Positions 17,044-27,813 of a stretch of 64,000 nt of DNA are shown piece after piece (position 1 is the stretch's first letter; every line of letters begins with the position of its first letter). Both the position numbers and the translations under genes were made by a program. Location: the NCBI RefSeq assembly GCF_011761945.1, contig NZ_JAASQV010000001.1, positions 1,116,001 to 1,180,000 of the forward strand, given 5' to 3'. The notes under the pieces are model-generated. The model saw only the letters and a program-made list of their open reading frames with translations. It did no database searches and was not told where the DNA came from. This stretch comes from Sphingomonas leidyi. GTDB taxonomy: Bacteria; Pseudomonadota; Alphaproteobacteria; Sphingomonadales; Sphingomonadaceae.

Positions 17044-17568
17044 TCAGTCGACCCGTTTCAGTCCTGCGGCATATTCGCGCTGCTTGGCGGCGTAGAGCGC
17101 GGCGCTGGCCTTGAGCAGCGCCTTCTGCATGTCGTCGAGCGGCCGGATCGCCTTGGCCGGCGAGCCGACGATCAGATGGCCGGCGGGGAACGTCTTGCCC
17201 TCGGTCACCAGCGCCCCCGCGCCGACCAGGCAATCCTCGCCGATCACCGCGCGGTTCAGGATCGTCGCGCCCATGCCGATCAGCGTGCGGTCGCCGATCG
17301 TGCAGCCGTGCAGGATGGCGTGATGGCCCACGGTCACGTCCTCGCCGACGGTGCAGGGCGCGCCCGGATCGGAATGGAGCATCGCCCCGTCCTGGATGTT
17401 CGAGCGGGCGCCCACCAGGATCGGCGTGTTGTCCGCGCGGATGACCGCGCCGAACCATATCGAGGCGAGCGCGGCCAGGCGCACATCGCCGATCAGGTCG
17501 GCGCTTGGCGCGATCCAGGCATCCTCGGCGAGTTGGGGGCGATGCCCCGCGAATTCGTAGAGCGGCAT
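17044..17568 (-). CDS. Gamma-class carbonic anhydrase family protein
   Basis: A 174-residue left-handed beta-helix protein built of hexapeptide repeats (IWFGAVIRADNTPILVGARS, GEDVTVGHHAILHGC, IGDRTLIGMGATILNRAVIG). Histidines in GHHAILHGC fit zinc ligands of the trimeric gamma carbonic anhydrase/YrdA/PaaY group. Such proteins bind metal, some hydrate CO2, others lack activity. Full family length. Start ATG at 17568 begins MPLYEFAGHRPQL. Confidence 0.9.
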   Translation of the reverse strand: MPLYEFAGHRPQLAEDAWIAPSADLIGDVRLAALASIWFGAVIRADNTPILVGARSNIQDGAMLHSDPGAPCTVGEDVTVGHHAILHGCTIGDRTLIGMGATILNRAVIGEDCLVGAGALVTEGKTFPAGHLIVGSPAKAIRPLDDMQKALLKASAALYAAKQREYAAGLKRVD

Positions 17569-17573
17569 GCCGC

Positions 17574-17804
17574 TCAGGATAGCGGCGCTTCGAAGCCCGG
17601 GGGAAGGGGGATATTGGCGCCCAGCGCGAGCGCCAGCGCCACCGCGCCGAGCAATACCGCCAGCGTGGAGGAGAGCGAGAACAACCCCCAGCCGACCATG
17701 GTGACCATCTGCGAATCGGCGCGCTGCGCGCGTTTGTTGCGCTGCATCGACTGGATCACGAACATTGCCAGCATCGCATATGCGAAGACGATAAACTCGG
17801 TCAT
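17574..17804 (-). CDS. Small membrane protein, unknown function
   Basis: A 76-residue protein with two predicted helices, about 3-19 (FIVFAYAMLAMFVIQSM) and 38-62 (WGLFSLSSTLAVLLGAVALA), joined by a basic loop (QRNKRAQRADSQ). ATG 17804 is preferred to the TTG just before it. It lies five bases before the carbonic anhydrase gene on the same strand and is probably in its operon. No family assigned. Confidence 0.6.
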   Translation of the reverse strand: MTEFIVFAYAMLAMFVIQSMQRNKRAQRADSQMVTMVGWGLFSLSSTLAVLLGAVALALALGANIPLPPGFEAPLS

Positions 17805-17917
17805 CAACCCACCCGGAAAACCCCTGCGCGCGAACCTACGGGAGGAGGGTTAACGCTTCAATGCCCCGCGCCTCCGGTTTATCGCAGTGCAGCAATGTTC
17901 CGTCGTCGCCGAAACGA

Positions 17918-18853
17918 TCAGGGATGGGCCGGCGCCGGAGCGCTCGCCGTCTTGCAGCTGCACGCGCAGGCGCAGGGCACCGGGGCGCAACGGCAGGGCC
18001 GGGGCATTGCGCAACCGCAGATCTGCGCCGCGGGCTTGGCCTCTTCCTTCTTCTTCGGCTTCTCGGGCAGATCGGGCAGGGCAGGCAGCGGCAACAGGTC
18101 GCGGGTATTGGCGCCGGCATAGACGCCATGCTGGCTCGCGCCGCAGGCGGGGCAGCCATGATCCTGTTCGTCAGGATCGTGATCGCCCCCGCCGAAGCGG
18201 AAGCCGCCCGGTGCCTTCTTCAGCACCTTCTTCGCCGCCTCGCACACCGCTATCGCATGATTGCCGAGCGTCGACACGGTCTGGCCCATCGCCACCTGCT
18301 CGGTGGCATAGAAATGGACAAGCATCGCGTCGCGGTGCGCATCCACCGGCTCCTTCACCGCCGGATAGCTCAGCATCTGCTGCATGTCCGCCAGCTGGGA
18401 TTCCATTGCGCAGATCTGGCCGCCCCAATTGTTGAAGGCGGCGAACAGTTCATAGTCCGGCCAGGTCGCCGGCGCGTGCGGGCGCATCTGTTCGACGAAG
18501 TTGACCGGCCCGGCGATGTCCTCGCGCAGCAGGCGGAGGAGAACCCGCAGCGTCACCAGGTCGCGCTGCGGCTGGCGCAGGCGCTGCGCGAATATGTCGG
18601 TGACCGTGGCCGTGTGCTTCCACACCTGCTTGCAGAGCATGCGGGTGAATTCCTCGTCGCGCTTCCTCGGCTTGGCGAGCAGCGCGGCCTTGAGCGACGC
18701 GAGCACGCCGATGACGATCAGCAGCGCGATCAGCACGCCGCCCACCAGGATCCAGGCCGGCCAGTAGATCGCCTCCGCGCTGATCGGCCGGACAGCCATG
18801 GCATGCGCCGCGCCCGCTGCCAGATTGCCGATCGAAGCCAGAATGATCGCCAC
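17918..18853 (-). CDS. Membrane protein with Cys-rich tail, unknown function
   Basis: A 311-residue protein starting at GTG. A possible signal-like first hydrophobic segment (VAIILASIGNLAAGAAHAMA) is followed by a clear helix WILVGGVLIALLIVIGVLA near 34-53. A long cytosolic or periplasmic domain follows, then a cysteine-rich tail: HGCPACG near 230 and, in the last 30 residues, CGCAMPRPCRCAPVPCACAC. The tail suggests metal or disulfide chemistry. It is not recognised as a known family. Stand-alone between a small membrane gene and the altronate-dehydratase family gene. Confidence 0.55.
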   Translation of the reverse strand: MAIILASIGNLAAGAAHAMAVRPISAEAIYWPAWILVGGVLIALLIVIGVLASLKAALLAKPRKRDEEFTRMLCKQVWKHTATVTDIFAQRLRQPQRDLVTLRVLLRLLREDIAGPVNFVEQMRPHAPATWPDYELFAAFNNWGGQICAMESQLADMQQMLSYPAVKEPVDAHRDAMLVHFYATEQVAMGQTVSTLGNHAIAVCEAAKKVLKKAPGGFRFGGGDHDPDEQDHGCPACGASQHGVYAGANTRDLLPLPALPDLPEKPKKKEEAKPAAQICGCAMPRPCRCAPVPCACACSCKTASAPAPAHP

Positions 18854-18967
18854 GCTATTCCCCCTGAGTCGCGCGCGATATGGTTAACAGAAACCGACGG
18901 GCCGCACAGTCATGACTCGCCCGTTTCGAAACGGAGATGTTTCAATCCCTGAGAAAATCTCCGCCCG

Positions 18968-20425
18968 TCAGAGCGTGACGCCGCGCTTCCAGATCGCGAT
19001 TTCGCGTTCGCCATTGCGCTCGGCGGCGGTTTCCCTGCCCGATGCGATCGCGACGATCGTCTCCAGCAGCGCGCCGGCGGCCGCATCCATGCCCAGTTCG
19101 AGCACCTGGCCGGCGTCGAAATCGATCCAGCCGGGCTTGCGCGCGGCCAGGTCGCTGTTCGAGGCGATCTTGATCGTCGGCACCGGGAAGCCGAGCGGGG
19201 TGCCGCGCCCGGTGGTGAACAGGATCGCCGTCGCGCCCGCCGCCGCCAGCGCGGTGGAAGATACGGCGTCGTTGCCGGGCGCTTCGAGCAGCGTGAGGCC
19301 GTGGTGCCGCACGCGCCCGCCATAGGGGATCACGTCGGTGACGATCGCATGCCCGGCCTTCTGCACCGCGCCGAGCGACTTCTCCTCGAGCGTGGTGATG
19401 CCGCCGGCGATGTTGCCGGGAGAAGGGTTCTCGGAGACCGGCTCGCCATGCCGGGTGAAATAGGCCTTGAAGTCGTTGACCAGGGCCACGATCGCTTCGA
19501 ACACCGCTTCGTCGCGGGCGCGCGCCATCAGCAGCTGCTCGGCGCCGAATATCTCGGGAATCTCGGTGAGGATCGCGGTGCCGCCCGCCCCGGTGACTGC
19601 GTCGGCCATGCGCCCGACCAGCGGATTGGCGGTGAGCCCCGAAAAGCCGTCCGAACCGCCGCATTTCACGCCGAGCACCAGCTCGGAGAGAGGGGCAGGG
19701 GTTCGTTCGGCGGCCGCGGCGGCCACCAGCTCGGCAACCAGCGCCACGCCTTCCTCGACTTCGTCCTCCGCCATCTGCGCGCCCAGGGTGCGCAGATTGG
19801 GGTGGTCGATCCCTTCCAGCATGCCCTTGATCTGGTTGTTCTCGCAGCCGAGCCCGACGATCAGCACGCCGCCCGCATTGGGATGGCTGGCCAGGGCGGC
19901 GAGGATCGCCCGAGTGCCTTGCAGGTCGTCGCCCAGCTGCGAGCAGCCGAACGGATGGGGGAAGGCGTGGATGCCGTCGATCTTGCCCGCATGCCGCGCC
20001 GCGGCGCGTTCGGCGATCTTCTGTGCGGTACGCGCGACGCAGCCGACGGTGGGGATCACCCAGACCTCGTTGCGGGTGCCCACCCGGCCGTTGGCGCGGC
20101 GATAGCCGAGGAACGCCGGCCCCTCGACCCGGGCATCGTCGTGCGCGGCCGGCGCAAAGGCATAGTCGCCGCTGCCGCCGAGCGCAGTGGCGACATTATG
20201 GGTGTGGACATGTTCGCCCGGCGCGATCGCGCGGGTGGCCATGCCGATCGGAAAACCGAATTTGAGCACGGGGTCGCCCGCCGCGATCGGCTTCACGGCG
20301 ACCTTGTGCCCCTTCGCCACCGGCCCGGCGAGCGTGACGCCCAGCGCTTCCTCCCCGGCGGCCATGTCGCGTAGCGCCGTGGCGGTGCTGTCCTCGGGGG
20401 CGATACGGAACAGGGCTGGAGTCAT
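18968..20425 (-). CDS. uxaA: UxaA-family dehydratase (altronate dehydratase type)
   Basis: A 485-residue enzyme close to the length of E. coli altronate dehydratase (about 495). The N-terminal SAF-like domain covers residues 1-90 ([28 protein letters not shown]), and the C-terminal catalytic domain contains [26 protein letters not shown] and [16 protein letters not shown]. The cysteines in these motifs suggest an Fe- or metal-bound active site. Family members dehydrate altronate, [11 protein letters not shown] or sulfolactate; here no neighbouring hexuronate genes confirm altronate. Stand-alone gene. Confidence 0.82.
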   Translation of the reverse strand: MTPALFRIAPEDSTATALRDMAAGEEALGVTLAGPVAKGHKVAVKPIAAGDPVLKFGFPIGMATRAIAPGEHVHTHNVATALGGSGDYAFAPAAHDDARVEGPAFLGYRRANGRVGTRNEVWVIPTVGCVARTAQKIAERAAARHAGKIDGIHAFPHPFGCSQLGDDLQGTRAILAALASHPNAGGVLIVGLGCENNQIKGMLEGIDHPNLRTLGAQMAEDEVEEGVALVAELVAAAAAERTPAPLSELVLGVKCGGSDGFSGLTANPLVGRMADAVTGAGGTAILTEIPEIFGAEQLLMARARDEAVFEAIVALVNDFKAYFTRHGEPVSENPSPGNIAGGITTLEEKSLGAVQKAGHAIVTDVIPYGGRVRHHGLTLLEAPGNDAVSSTALAAAGATAILFTTGRGTPLGFPVPTIKIASNSDLAARKPGWIDFDAGQVLELGMDAAAGALLETIVAIASGRETAAERNGEREIAIWKRGVTL

Positions 20426-20524
20426 ATGCCCGACATAGAGCCGTGGTCGAGCTATGGAAACCGGTTTCCATCACCCGCCCTGACGGTCTTCCGCAATCGC
20501 CCGGGCCTTTCTATGCTCGCTTGG

Positions 20525-20944
20525 ATGACCGTGCCGCTTTTCCATCTCGCCATCCCCGTCGACGATATCGAGGCGGCGCGCGCCTTCTATGGCGGCACGC
20601 TCGGTTGCCCGCAGGGGCGCGAGGATCCCGGCCACTGGATCGATTTCGATTTCCGAGGCCACCAGCTGGTCGTCCACAAGGCGGAAGGCGCGGGCGTGAA
20701 GGCGCGGGGCTCCGTGGATGGCGACGCGGTGCCCGTGCCCCATTTCGGGCTGGTGCTCGAATGGGAGGAATGGGAGGCGCTTGCCGGGCGCTTGCGCGCC
20801 GCGGGCACCGAATTCGCGATCACGCCGCATATCCGCTTTCCGGGCAAGCCCGGCGAGCAGGCGACGATGTTCTTCTTCGATCCTGCCGGCAACGCACTGG
20901 AATTCAAGGCATTCCGTGACATTGGCCAGCTATTCGCCAGCTAG
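20525..20944 (+). CDS. VOC/glyoxalase-fold protein
   Basis: A 139-residue metalloenzyme-fold protein: [20 protein letters not shown] at the start, [18 protein letters not shown] in the middle and [16 protein letters not shown] at the end give the paired beta-alpha-beta-beta-beta modules of the vicinal oxygen chelate superfamily. The H in FHLAIP and E in NALEFK are likely metal ligands. ATG 20525 is chosen; an in-frame ATG 12 bases earlier is possible. Substrate cannot be inferred. It ends overlapping the stop of the RDD gene convergently. Confidence 0.85.
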   Translation: MTVPLFHLAIPVDDIEAARAFYGGTLGCPQGREDPGHWIDFDFRGHQLVVHKAEGAGVKARGSVDGDAVPVPHFGLVLEWEEWEALAGRLRAAGTEFAITPHIRFPGKPGEQATMFFFDPAGNALEFKAFRDIGQLFAS

Positions 20945-21825
20945 TGCTGATATTTGTCCTTCTTGCGCTTGCCGAACAGCATGTTGCGTTCCAATCGCTG
21001 GCATAGCGCAGTGTAATAGGCTTCGAGAAAGCCATGCTCGTCGCCCTCGACGCCGGCCATGCCGAGCCGCTCGCGGATCGTCCGCGCGACGACGATCATG
21101 GAATATTCGTCGTTCCGCCGCAGCACTTCCTCCAGCTTCTGCAGCTCGAACTCGCCATAGACGCTCAGTTGCGCATCGGTGAAGGCGTAGCGGGCCTGTT
21201 CGGGCTCGGCGCGCGACGCGACGCTGTGGTTCAGGCTCCGGCGCGGCAATCGCACCACCCAGGTGCCGGCGATCAGGTCGCCCACGCGCAGCCGATCGCG
21301 GTTGAAGAAGGGAAAGAGCAGGAAGATGCCGGTCCAGAGCAGCCCGAACAGGCCGGTGGCGAAAGTCGCCATCCCGGCGGAGCTCTGATAGGCCAGGAAG
21401 GATAGGGGGAGGAACAGTTCCAGTTCGCGCATGGCGTTGCGCGCCACCACCTGGTGCCCGCGCAGCCGCGATCCGTCGCGCGCCACTACGCGCAGCCGCA
21501 TCAGCCGCTTGCCCGGTGTCGCCGCCCGCGGGCCCAGCTCGAAGATCGCGAAATATCCGTTGCGCAGCGCGAAGAAGCCGAGCAGCCAGATCATCAGCAG
21601 GATCTGCGCCAGCGCCTTTCCGGTGCCCATCAGCACCAGCAGCAGGACGATGGTGAGCACCACCAGCGTGAGGACGATCACCGTCAGATCGAGCATGAAG
21701 GCGCCGGCGCGCTCGCCGATCGTGGCGATGTCGAGCTTCAGGTCCACGCCTTCGGGCGTGACGAAGGTGCGGCGGTCGGTGCCCCGCTGCCGGCCCGATC
21801 CCTGCGTCGCGCGAGCCTCAGCCAT
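20941..21825 (-). CDS. RDD family membrane protein
   Basis: A 294-residue protein with an N-terminal RDD domain: [20 protein letters not shown] begins the R-D-D signature (R at 39, D at 46), with hydrophobic helices at about 40-62, 75-92 and 145-175, and [15 protein letters not shown] between them. The C-terminal 100 residues are soluble. Family role unknown; some members affect ion exchange. ATG 21825 lies inside the end of the SpoIIM gene, overlapping its stop by eight bases, so it is the last gene of the six-gene MoxR operon. Confidence 0.88.
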   Translation of the reverse strand: MAEARATQGSGRQRGTDRRTFVTPEGVDLKLDIATIGERAGAFMLDLTVIVLTLVVLTIVLLLVLMGTGKALAQILLMIWLLGFFALRNGYFAIFELGPRAATPGKRLMRLRVVARDGSRLRGHQVVARNAMRELELFLPLSFLAYQSSAGMATFATGLFGLLWTGIFLLFPFFNRDRLRVGDLIAGTWVVRLPRRSLNHSVASRAEPEQARYAFTDAQLSVYGEFELQKLEEVLRRNDEYSMIVVARTIRERLGMAGVEGDEHGFLEAYYTALCQRLERNMLFGKRKKDKYQH

Positions 21826-22837
21826 CCAGGTCACCGCTGCGCACCGGCATCACGTAGAAATAGAGCAGCCAGCCGAGCAGCGCAGCGCCGCCGATCGCCA
21901 CGCGGATCAGGTCCGAAGTGATCGTTTGCCGCCCCACGCCCTCGAGCAGCCCGGCCACGGCGAGCATCAGCACCACGCCGATCATGGCGAAGGCGGCGGT
22001 GCGCCCGGCCCTGGCGGTGGCGGCGGTGCGCGAGAGCTTGCCTGGAAAGGCCAGCGCCATGCCCACGCGCAGCCCGGCCGCGCCGGCAATGGCGATGGCG
22101 AACAGTTCGGTGGTGCCGTGGATCGTCAGCCAGGCGGCCAGCGGCAGACCGAGCCCCTTGGAGACGAACACCGCGAGGAAGGCGCCGAGGATGCAGCCAT
22201 TGTAGACGAGCAGCAGCAATGTCGGCACGCCGAATGCGAAGCCCAGCGCGAAGCACATCAGCGCGATCTGCGCATTGTGGGTGAACAGATAGGTAGCGAA
22301 GGCGCCGAGCATGTTGCTGTCGTCGCCCCCGCCGTCATAAAGGCCCTGGCGCAGCTCCGCCGCGCTCGATTGCGGCCCCCGTCCGCCGGCCAATCCCTCG
22401 GGCACGATCGAATGATACCAGCTCGGATCGCTGGCAACCAGGCAATAGGCGGCGATGCCGCCGAGCAGCATCATCAGCACCGCGATCAGCGTCTCGCGTG
22501 CCAGGCTGCGCAGCGCCAGCGGCCAGCTTGCCCCGAAGAATGCTGCGATGCGCCGGCGAAGGGGAGGCTGGACGCCGTAGAGCACGAAATAGGATCGCGC
22601 GCACAGCGCCTCGAGATAGGCGACCAGATCGGCGTCGAGCGATGTCTCGCGCGCTACCGAGAGCGAGGAGAGCGCGGCGCGATAGAGCACCGGCAGCTCG
22701 AACAGGTCCTCGTCCGAAAGCGATCCGGCACGGCCGCGCTCGATCTGGAGGATGCGCTGCTCCAGTTCCAGCCAGTCGACGGTGCGCGCCTCGCGGAAGC
22801 GGGCGCTGGCGAACTGGGACGATGCGGCGCCGCTCAC
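21818..22837 (-). CDS. Stage II sporulation protein M family (SpoIIM) membrane protein
   Basis: A 339-residue multi-pass protein with at least five helices in the C-terminal two thirds: about 111-133 (LIAVLMMLLGGIAAYCLVA), 185-210, 215-240, 265-290 and 305-325. The motif NGCILGAFLAVFV matches the SpoIIM/DUF95 family. In Bacilli SpoIIM helps engulfment, but in non-sporulating Proteobacteria it appears as part of MoxR clusters, role unknown. It starts at GTG overlapping the DUF58 stop by four bases. Confidence 0.88.
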   Translation of the reverse strand: MSGAASSQFASARFREARTVDWLELEQRILQIERGRAGSLSDEDLFELPVLYRAALSSLSVARETSLDADLVAYLEALCARSYFVLYGVQPPLRRRIAAFFGASWPLALRSLARETLIAVLMMLLGGIAAYCLVASDPSWYHSIVPEGLAGGRGPQSSAAELRQGLYDGGGDDSNMLGAFATYLFTHNAQIALMCFALGFAFGVPTLLLLVYNGCILGAFLAVFVSKGLGLPLAAWLTIHGTTELFAIAIAGAAGLRVGMALAFPGKLSRTAATARAGRTAAFAMIGVVLMLAVAGLLEGVGRQTITSDLIRVAIGGAALLGWLLYFYVMPVRSGDLDG

Positions 22838-24122
22838 AGCAGATTCCTCCGCTTGAAATCGAAATATTGGCGGACGAGTGCCGGCCCCACCTGGTCGTGC
22901 CGCGCTTCCAGCACATGGATGCCGGCATGGCGGAGCCGCGCCTGGACGATCCGGCGCTCGCGCAGCATCGACGCGGCGATCACCGCGCGCGAGACGTCGT
23001 CGATCGCCATCGGTTCTGCCGCGGCCAACGCCTCCAGTTCGTCATCGGCCAGGATCACGAACAGCACCAGGTGCCCGCGCAGCAGGTTCACCGCGGCGCG
23101 CAGCATCAGCTCGGCGCCGGTGGGATCGGTGAACTCGGTGAAGATCACCACCAGCGAGCGCCGGGTGAGGTCGCCCGCCAGCGTGGCGAGCCCGAGCGTA
23201 TAGTTGGTCTCGGCCGTGCTGTAGTCGAGCTGCCCGGCGAGCCGCTGCATCAGCGGGAAGGCGCGGGTGCCCGACACCGCGCCCGAGGCGACCCGGGGCT
23301 GCGAATCGAAGCCGAACAGCGCCACCCGGTCCCCGAGCTTCAAGGCGGCATAGGCGCCGAGCAGCGCCGCGGTGATCGCCCGGTCGACGCGCGGCAGGCC
23401 GTCGACCGGCTCGCACATCACCCGGCCGGTATCGATCGCGAAGACGATCTGGTTGTTGCGCTCGATCCGGTTCTCGCGAGCGAGCAGCTGAAGGTGGCGG
23501 GCGCTGTGGTTCCAGTCGATCGTGCGGCGCTCCATGCCCGAGCGCCATTCGGTCAGCGCTTCGAACTCGCTGCCTTCGCCGCGATCGACGCGCGCCATCT
23601 CGCCCATCTGCGCGTCGCGCAGCAGCAGATGGGCCGAATTGCGCACGGGGCGGATGTCCGGCGTGATCACCACCAGCCGGTCGAGCTTCTCCACGCGCTG
23701 CCGCCAGATCAGGCCGAACGGACCGGTCCAGCGGCTCCACAGCGCCTCCACCTTGTCGGTGCCGCGCCGCACGGGGAGGAAGGCGATCGCGGCATGGTTC
23801 TCGCCGCGCGCCAGCCGGATGCGCCCCTCGGCGCGCGGCGCCAGCCTGGGCCCCGTCGCCACCGCGAGCTCCAGCCCGTCGATCGGCCGGCCCGCCACCA
23901 TCACCTCGACGATCAGCGGCGCGCCGATCTCGATCGCGCCCGGGCACGACGCCTTCAGCACCGGCGCGCGCGGCGCGAGCAGGGCGTCGACCGCGGCGAA
24001 GGCGAGCATCATCGGCACCCATATCAGCCCGGCAAACCAGAGCTGCGGCGCGAATACGCCGACGAGCAGCGCCAGCGGCGCTCCCGCGGCGGTCAGCAGC
24101 ACGCAGCGGATGCTGGGTCGGA

Positions 24123-24126
<4 letters not shown>
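22834..24126 (-). CDS. DUF58 (vWA-like) protein
   Basis: A 430-residue protein with two N-terminal helices ([35 protein letters not shown]) and a C-terminal vWA-like domain. The DUF58 motif is visible as [20 protein letters not shown] near residue 195, followed by [20 protein letters not shown]. MoxR ATPases are thought to act on such partners as chaperones. The start is a TTG at 24126 overlapping the MoxR stop (TTGA); no ATG or better GTG is close, and MIRPS is the family-like N-terminus. Confidence 0.9.
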
Positions 24127-25068
<942 letters not shown>

Positions 25069-25079
<11 letters not shown>

Positions 25080-26214
25080 GCGTGACGGTCCTTTTCCATT
25101 GATAGAGCGCGCGGGCGGCAACGAGCAGCGCGCGCGTGTCCTGGGCATGGCCCGCGCGGGAAGCGAGGGCAGTGAAGGGTTCGCCCTGCTTGTCGAGCCG
25201 GTCGAGATAGTTGTCGAGCGCATCGGGCGGCAGGTTGGCCGGTGCGGCGGTGGCGCCCGCCGCCGCGTCGCGGATCAGCGCGGCATAGCGATCGCCGGTG
25301 CGGTGCCGCCGCCCGGCAAGCCGCAGCAGCGCCGCGCCATTCTCCGCGATCGCCCGCTTGCCGAAGGCGACGCCGCGGCTCTCGGGCAGGGCGGGGCCGA
25401 AGCGCATGAGCGCATGCCAGCCCGCGAGCAGCGCCGCGATCAGCAGGCACAGGGTGAGCGGCAGGAACGGTGGTTCGAACGCCAGCTTGAGCAGGTTGGG
25501 ATTGCTCCCGAAGCCGTGGAGCGTGAGATCGAAGGCGATGCCGCGATCGCCATCGTCGAACCAGTCGAGGAGCTGCATCGCCCGCTCGGCGCCCGCAAGC
25601 GTCTTGAGGCCCTGATTGTCGAGCAGGTCGGGGTCGGCGACGATCAGCGTCGGTTGGCTCTTCAGCGTGGCGACCAGCGTGCCGCCATGCCCGTCGCCGA
25701 TCACCGGTTCGAGCGCCTGGCCCGAGATGGTCCTGAGGCCCTCTGCGTTCTCCTGCACCTGGGCCTCGGTGACCTGGGCGATCTGCCGCGAGGCCTCGCG
25801 AGGCGGGAGGCGGCCGAACGACCTCACCCAGGCCGGCTTGTCGGGTCGGGGCATGGTCAGCCATTTGGGCAGCACCAGGATCGTCGGCTGCGAAGCGCGG
25901 CGATCGATGATCCGCTTCACCATGTCGGGACTGGTCGTCGGCTCCAGCGTCACCACCAATATGTCGCTGGTGTCGAGATCGCTGTCGCGCCGCACCATCT
26001 TCACCGAGCCGTGGACGCGCCGCACCAGGTCGGCCGCGCCGGCAAAGCCCACTGCCGAAGTGGCGAGCGCATGGTTGCCCGGGCGCTGCGCGGGTTGCAG
26101 GTCGTCGGCATAGGCGGTGAGCAGCAGGAAGGCGACGAAGCCGACCACGCCGAGCAGCACGAGCACCAGGACGGTGCGCAGAGTGAAGGGCGTGGCGGTG
26201 CCTTCGCTGCTCAT
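25069..26214 (-). CDS. DUF4350-type membrane protein
   Basis: A 381-residue protein with an N-terminal helix ([20 protein letters not shown]) and another near 245-265 ([20 protein letters not shown]). Between them lies a Rossmann-like domain typical of DUF4350 ([30 protein letters not shown]). A helical C-terminus ends [14 protein letters not shown]. It sits between the DUF4129 and MoxR genes, overlapping both (four and eleven bases). Function unknown; part of the MoxR envelope cluster. Confidence 0.82.
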
Positions 26215-26828
26215 CGCCAAGCCCCGGGCAGCGCGAACTCGCCATAGGCGGCGCGCGCTTCCTCCCAGTCGGCCCGGGCCAGGCTGCGGCCGCCGAACAG
26301 GCTGCGCTCCACCGGCCTGGCCATCGCGGCGAAGGCGCGGCGGACGATGCCGGGCATCCATTCGGATCCTGCGATCTCGCGGCTGGTCAGGGCGGGGCGG
26401 AGCAGGCGCGGGCGATGGCGCTGGATGTCTTCCAGGCTGCGCTGGAGCAGCAGATGCACGGCTTCCTCGTAACGTCCCTGGGCCGCCAGCGCCTCGGCAT
26501 CGGCAAGCAGCGCGCGCGCGGCCTTCTCGCTCGGGCGCCAGGCAGCGACATCCCGTGTCGCCATCGCCTCGGCATCGCCCGAGGGCCGGGCGCGGATCAG
26601 CGAACTGACGACGAGATAGAGAATGATCGCCGCGCCGATCACCACGCAGGCGAGAAGAACCCAACCCATATAGGGCGCGACTTCTCCGAGCTGCCTGGCC
26701 AGCCAGCGCATCCAGGGCGGAATCTCGGGCGGCTTGGCCGCGCTCATCTCGAACTGGATGTCGGAGCGCGCGCGCAAGGCCTCGTGCGCCCTGGCGACGG
26801 ACTGTGCAGTCGATCCCTGTACGGTCAC
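26211..26828 (-). CDS. DUF4129-type membrane protein
   Basis: A 205-residue protein with one helix (MGWVLLACVVIGAAIILYLVV, about 54-74) and a cytosolic helical DUF4129 domain (AEALAAQGRYEEAVHLLL onward). It starts at GTG 26828 and is the first gene of the six-gene operon, divergent from the multi-pass membrane gene at 26960. Its stop overlaps the DUF4350 ATG by four bases. Confidence 0.8.
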   Translation of the reverse strand: MTVQGSTAQSVARAHEALRARSDIQFEMSAAKPPEIPPWMRWLARQLGEVAPYMGWVLLACVVIGAAIILYLVVSSLIRARPSGDAEAMATRDVAAWRPSEKAARALLADAEALAAQGRYEEAVHLLLQRSLEDIQRHRPRLLRPALTSREIAGSEWMPGIVRRAFAAMARPVERSLFGGRSLARADWEEARAAYGEFALPGAWR

Positions 26829-26959
26829 GTCGAATCCCCCACGCGCCCAGTGCTACCGGAACAGCGCGCCGCAGGAAACCCGGCAAGACTGGACTTTGCA
26901 CCCGTTTTTGTTCAGTTTTTCCTCAGCGTCGATTGCACTTCGATGAAAGAGGGGAAATC

Positions 26960-27742
26960 ATGGCTGAAGCGGATCTTGGTGGAGCGCGCTACGAAATCGG
27001 CGCGGTCATTTCACGCGCGTTCGAAACGATCGGGTCGAATTTCCTGCTATTCTGCGGGCTTGCGCTGGTGCTGGCGGGCACGCCCCAGCTCGTGCTGGGA
27101 TATTGGCAGGCGATCAATTTCAACCTGCACGGCGGCGCAGCGGACGCTGCGATCTTCTACAGCGGTTCCTATTGGGGCATGGCGGGCCTCACCTGGCTGG
27201 TCTCGATCGTCACCGGCGCGATCCTCCAGGCGGCGCTCACCCGCGCCACGGTGATGCACCTCTCGGGCGAGACGCCGCAGTTCGGCGCGCTTCTGGCGGT
27301 GGGGATCAGCATGATCCTGCCGATGATAGCGATCGGCCTGATCGCCGGCATCGGCGTCGGCATCGGCATGCTGCTGCTGATCGTGCCGGGCGTCATCCTC
27401 TGGCTGGTCTGGGCGGTGGTCACGCCGGCCTATGTCCAGGAGAAGGTGGGGATCCTCGAGGCTTTCAGCCGCAGCGCCGCGCTGACCAGCGGCGCGCGCT
27501 GGCGCATCTTCCTGACGATGCTGATCGTCGTCGTCCTGCTCTGGGTGCTCAGCATCCCGGTGAGCTTCCTCACCGCGGCGATGATCGCGACCGGCAATGC
27601 CTTGCTGACCGCGTTCGTCGGCGCCGCCGTGGGGGCGCTCGGCAGCATGGTAATGGTGGCGGTGCAGGCAAGCATCTATGTCGAGCTGCGCCAGCTCAAG
27701 GAAGGCATCGCGCCTTCCGATCTCGAGGCGATCTTCGCCTGA
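26960..27742 (+). CDS. Multi-pass integral membrane protein, GlpQ-membrane-domain-like
   Basis: A 260-residue protein with six helices: about 25-48 (FLLFCGLALVLAGTPQLVLG), 74-96, 110-140 (a Gly-rich double span GLIAGIGVGIGMLLLIVPGV), 145-160, 185-208 and 215-240. The layout VGILEAFSRSAALTSGARWR after the fourth span resembles the membrane domain found in glycerophosphoryl diester phosphodiesterases and related YciC-like proteins. ATG 26960 follows gagggg. Divergent from the DUF4129 gene by 131 bases. Function unknown. Confidence 0.7.
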   Translation: MAEADLGGARYEIGAVISRAFETIGSNFLLFCGLALVLAGTPQLVLGYWQAINFNLHGGAADAAIFYSGSYWGMAGLTWLVSIVTGAILQAALTRATVMHLSGETPQFGALLAVGISMILPMIAIGLIAGIGVGIGMLLLIVPGVILWLVWAVVTPAYVQEKVGILEAFSRSAALTSGARWRIFLTMLIVVVLLWVLSIPVSFLTAAMIATGNALLTAFVGAAVGALGSMVMVAVQASIYVELRQLKEGIAPSDLEAIFA

Positions 27743-27748
27743 AGCTAG

Positions 27749-27779
27749 GTGCGGCGGCCTCGCCAGGAGGCCGCCGCAC
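27749..27779. terminator. Strong bidirectional hairpin between convergent genes
   Basis: A perfect 13-bp stem (27749-27761 with 27767-27779) and a five-base loop lies seven bases after the membrane-protein stop and 35 bases from the sensor kinase stop on the other strand. It can serve both genes. No strong T-run follows on the plus strand. Confidence 0.65.
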
Positions 27780-27813
27780 CCGCTTGCCGCGCGGCTGGCC
27801 CCGGACGGCGGGT

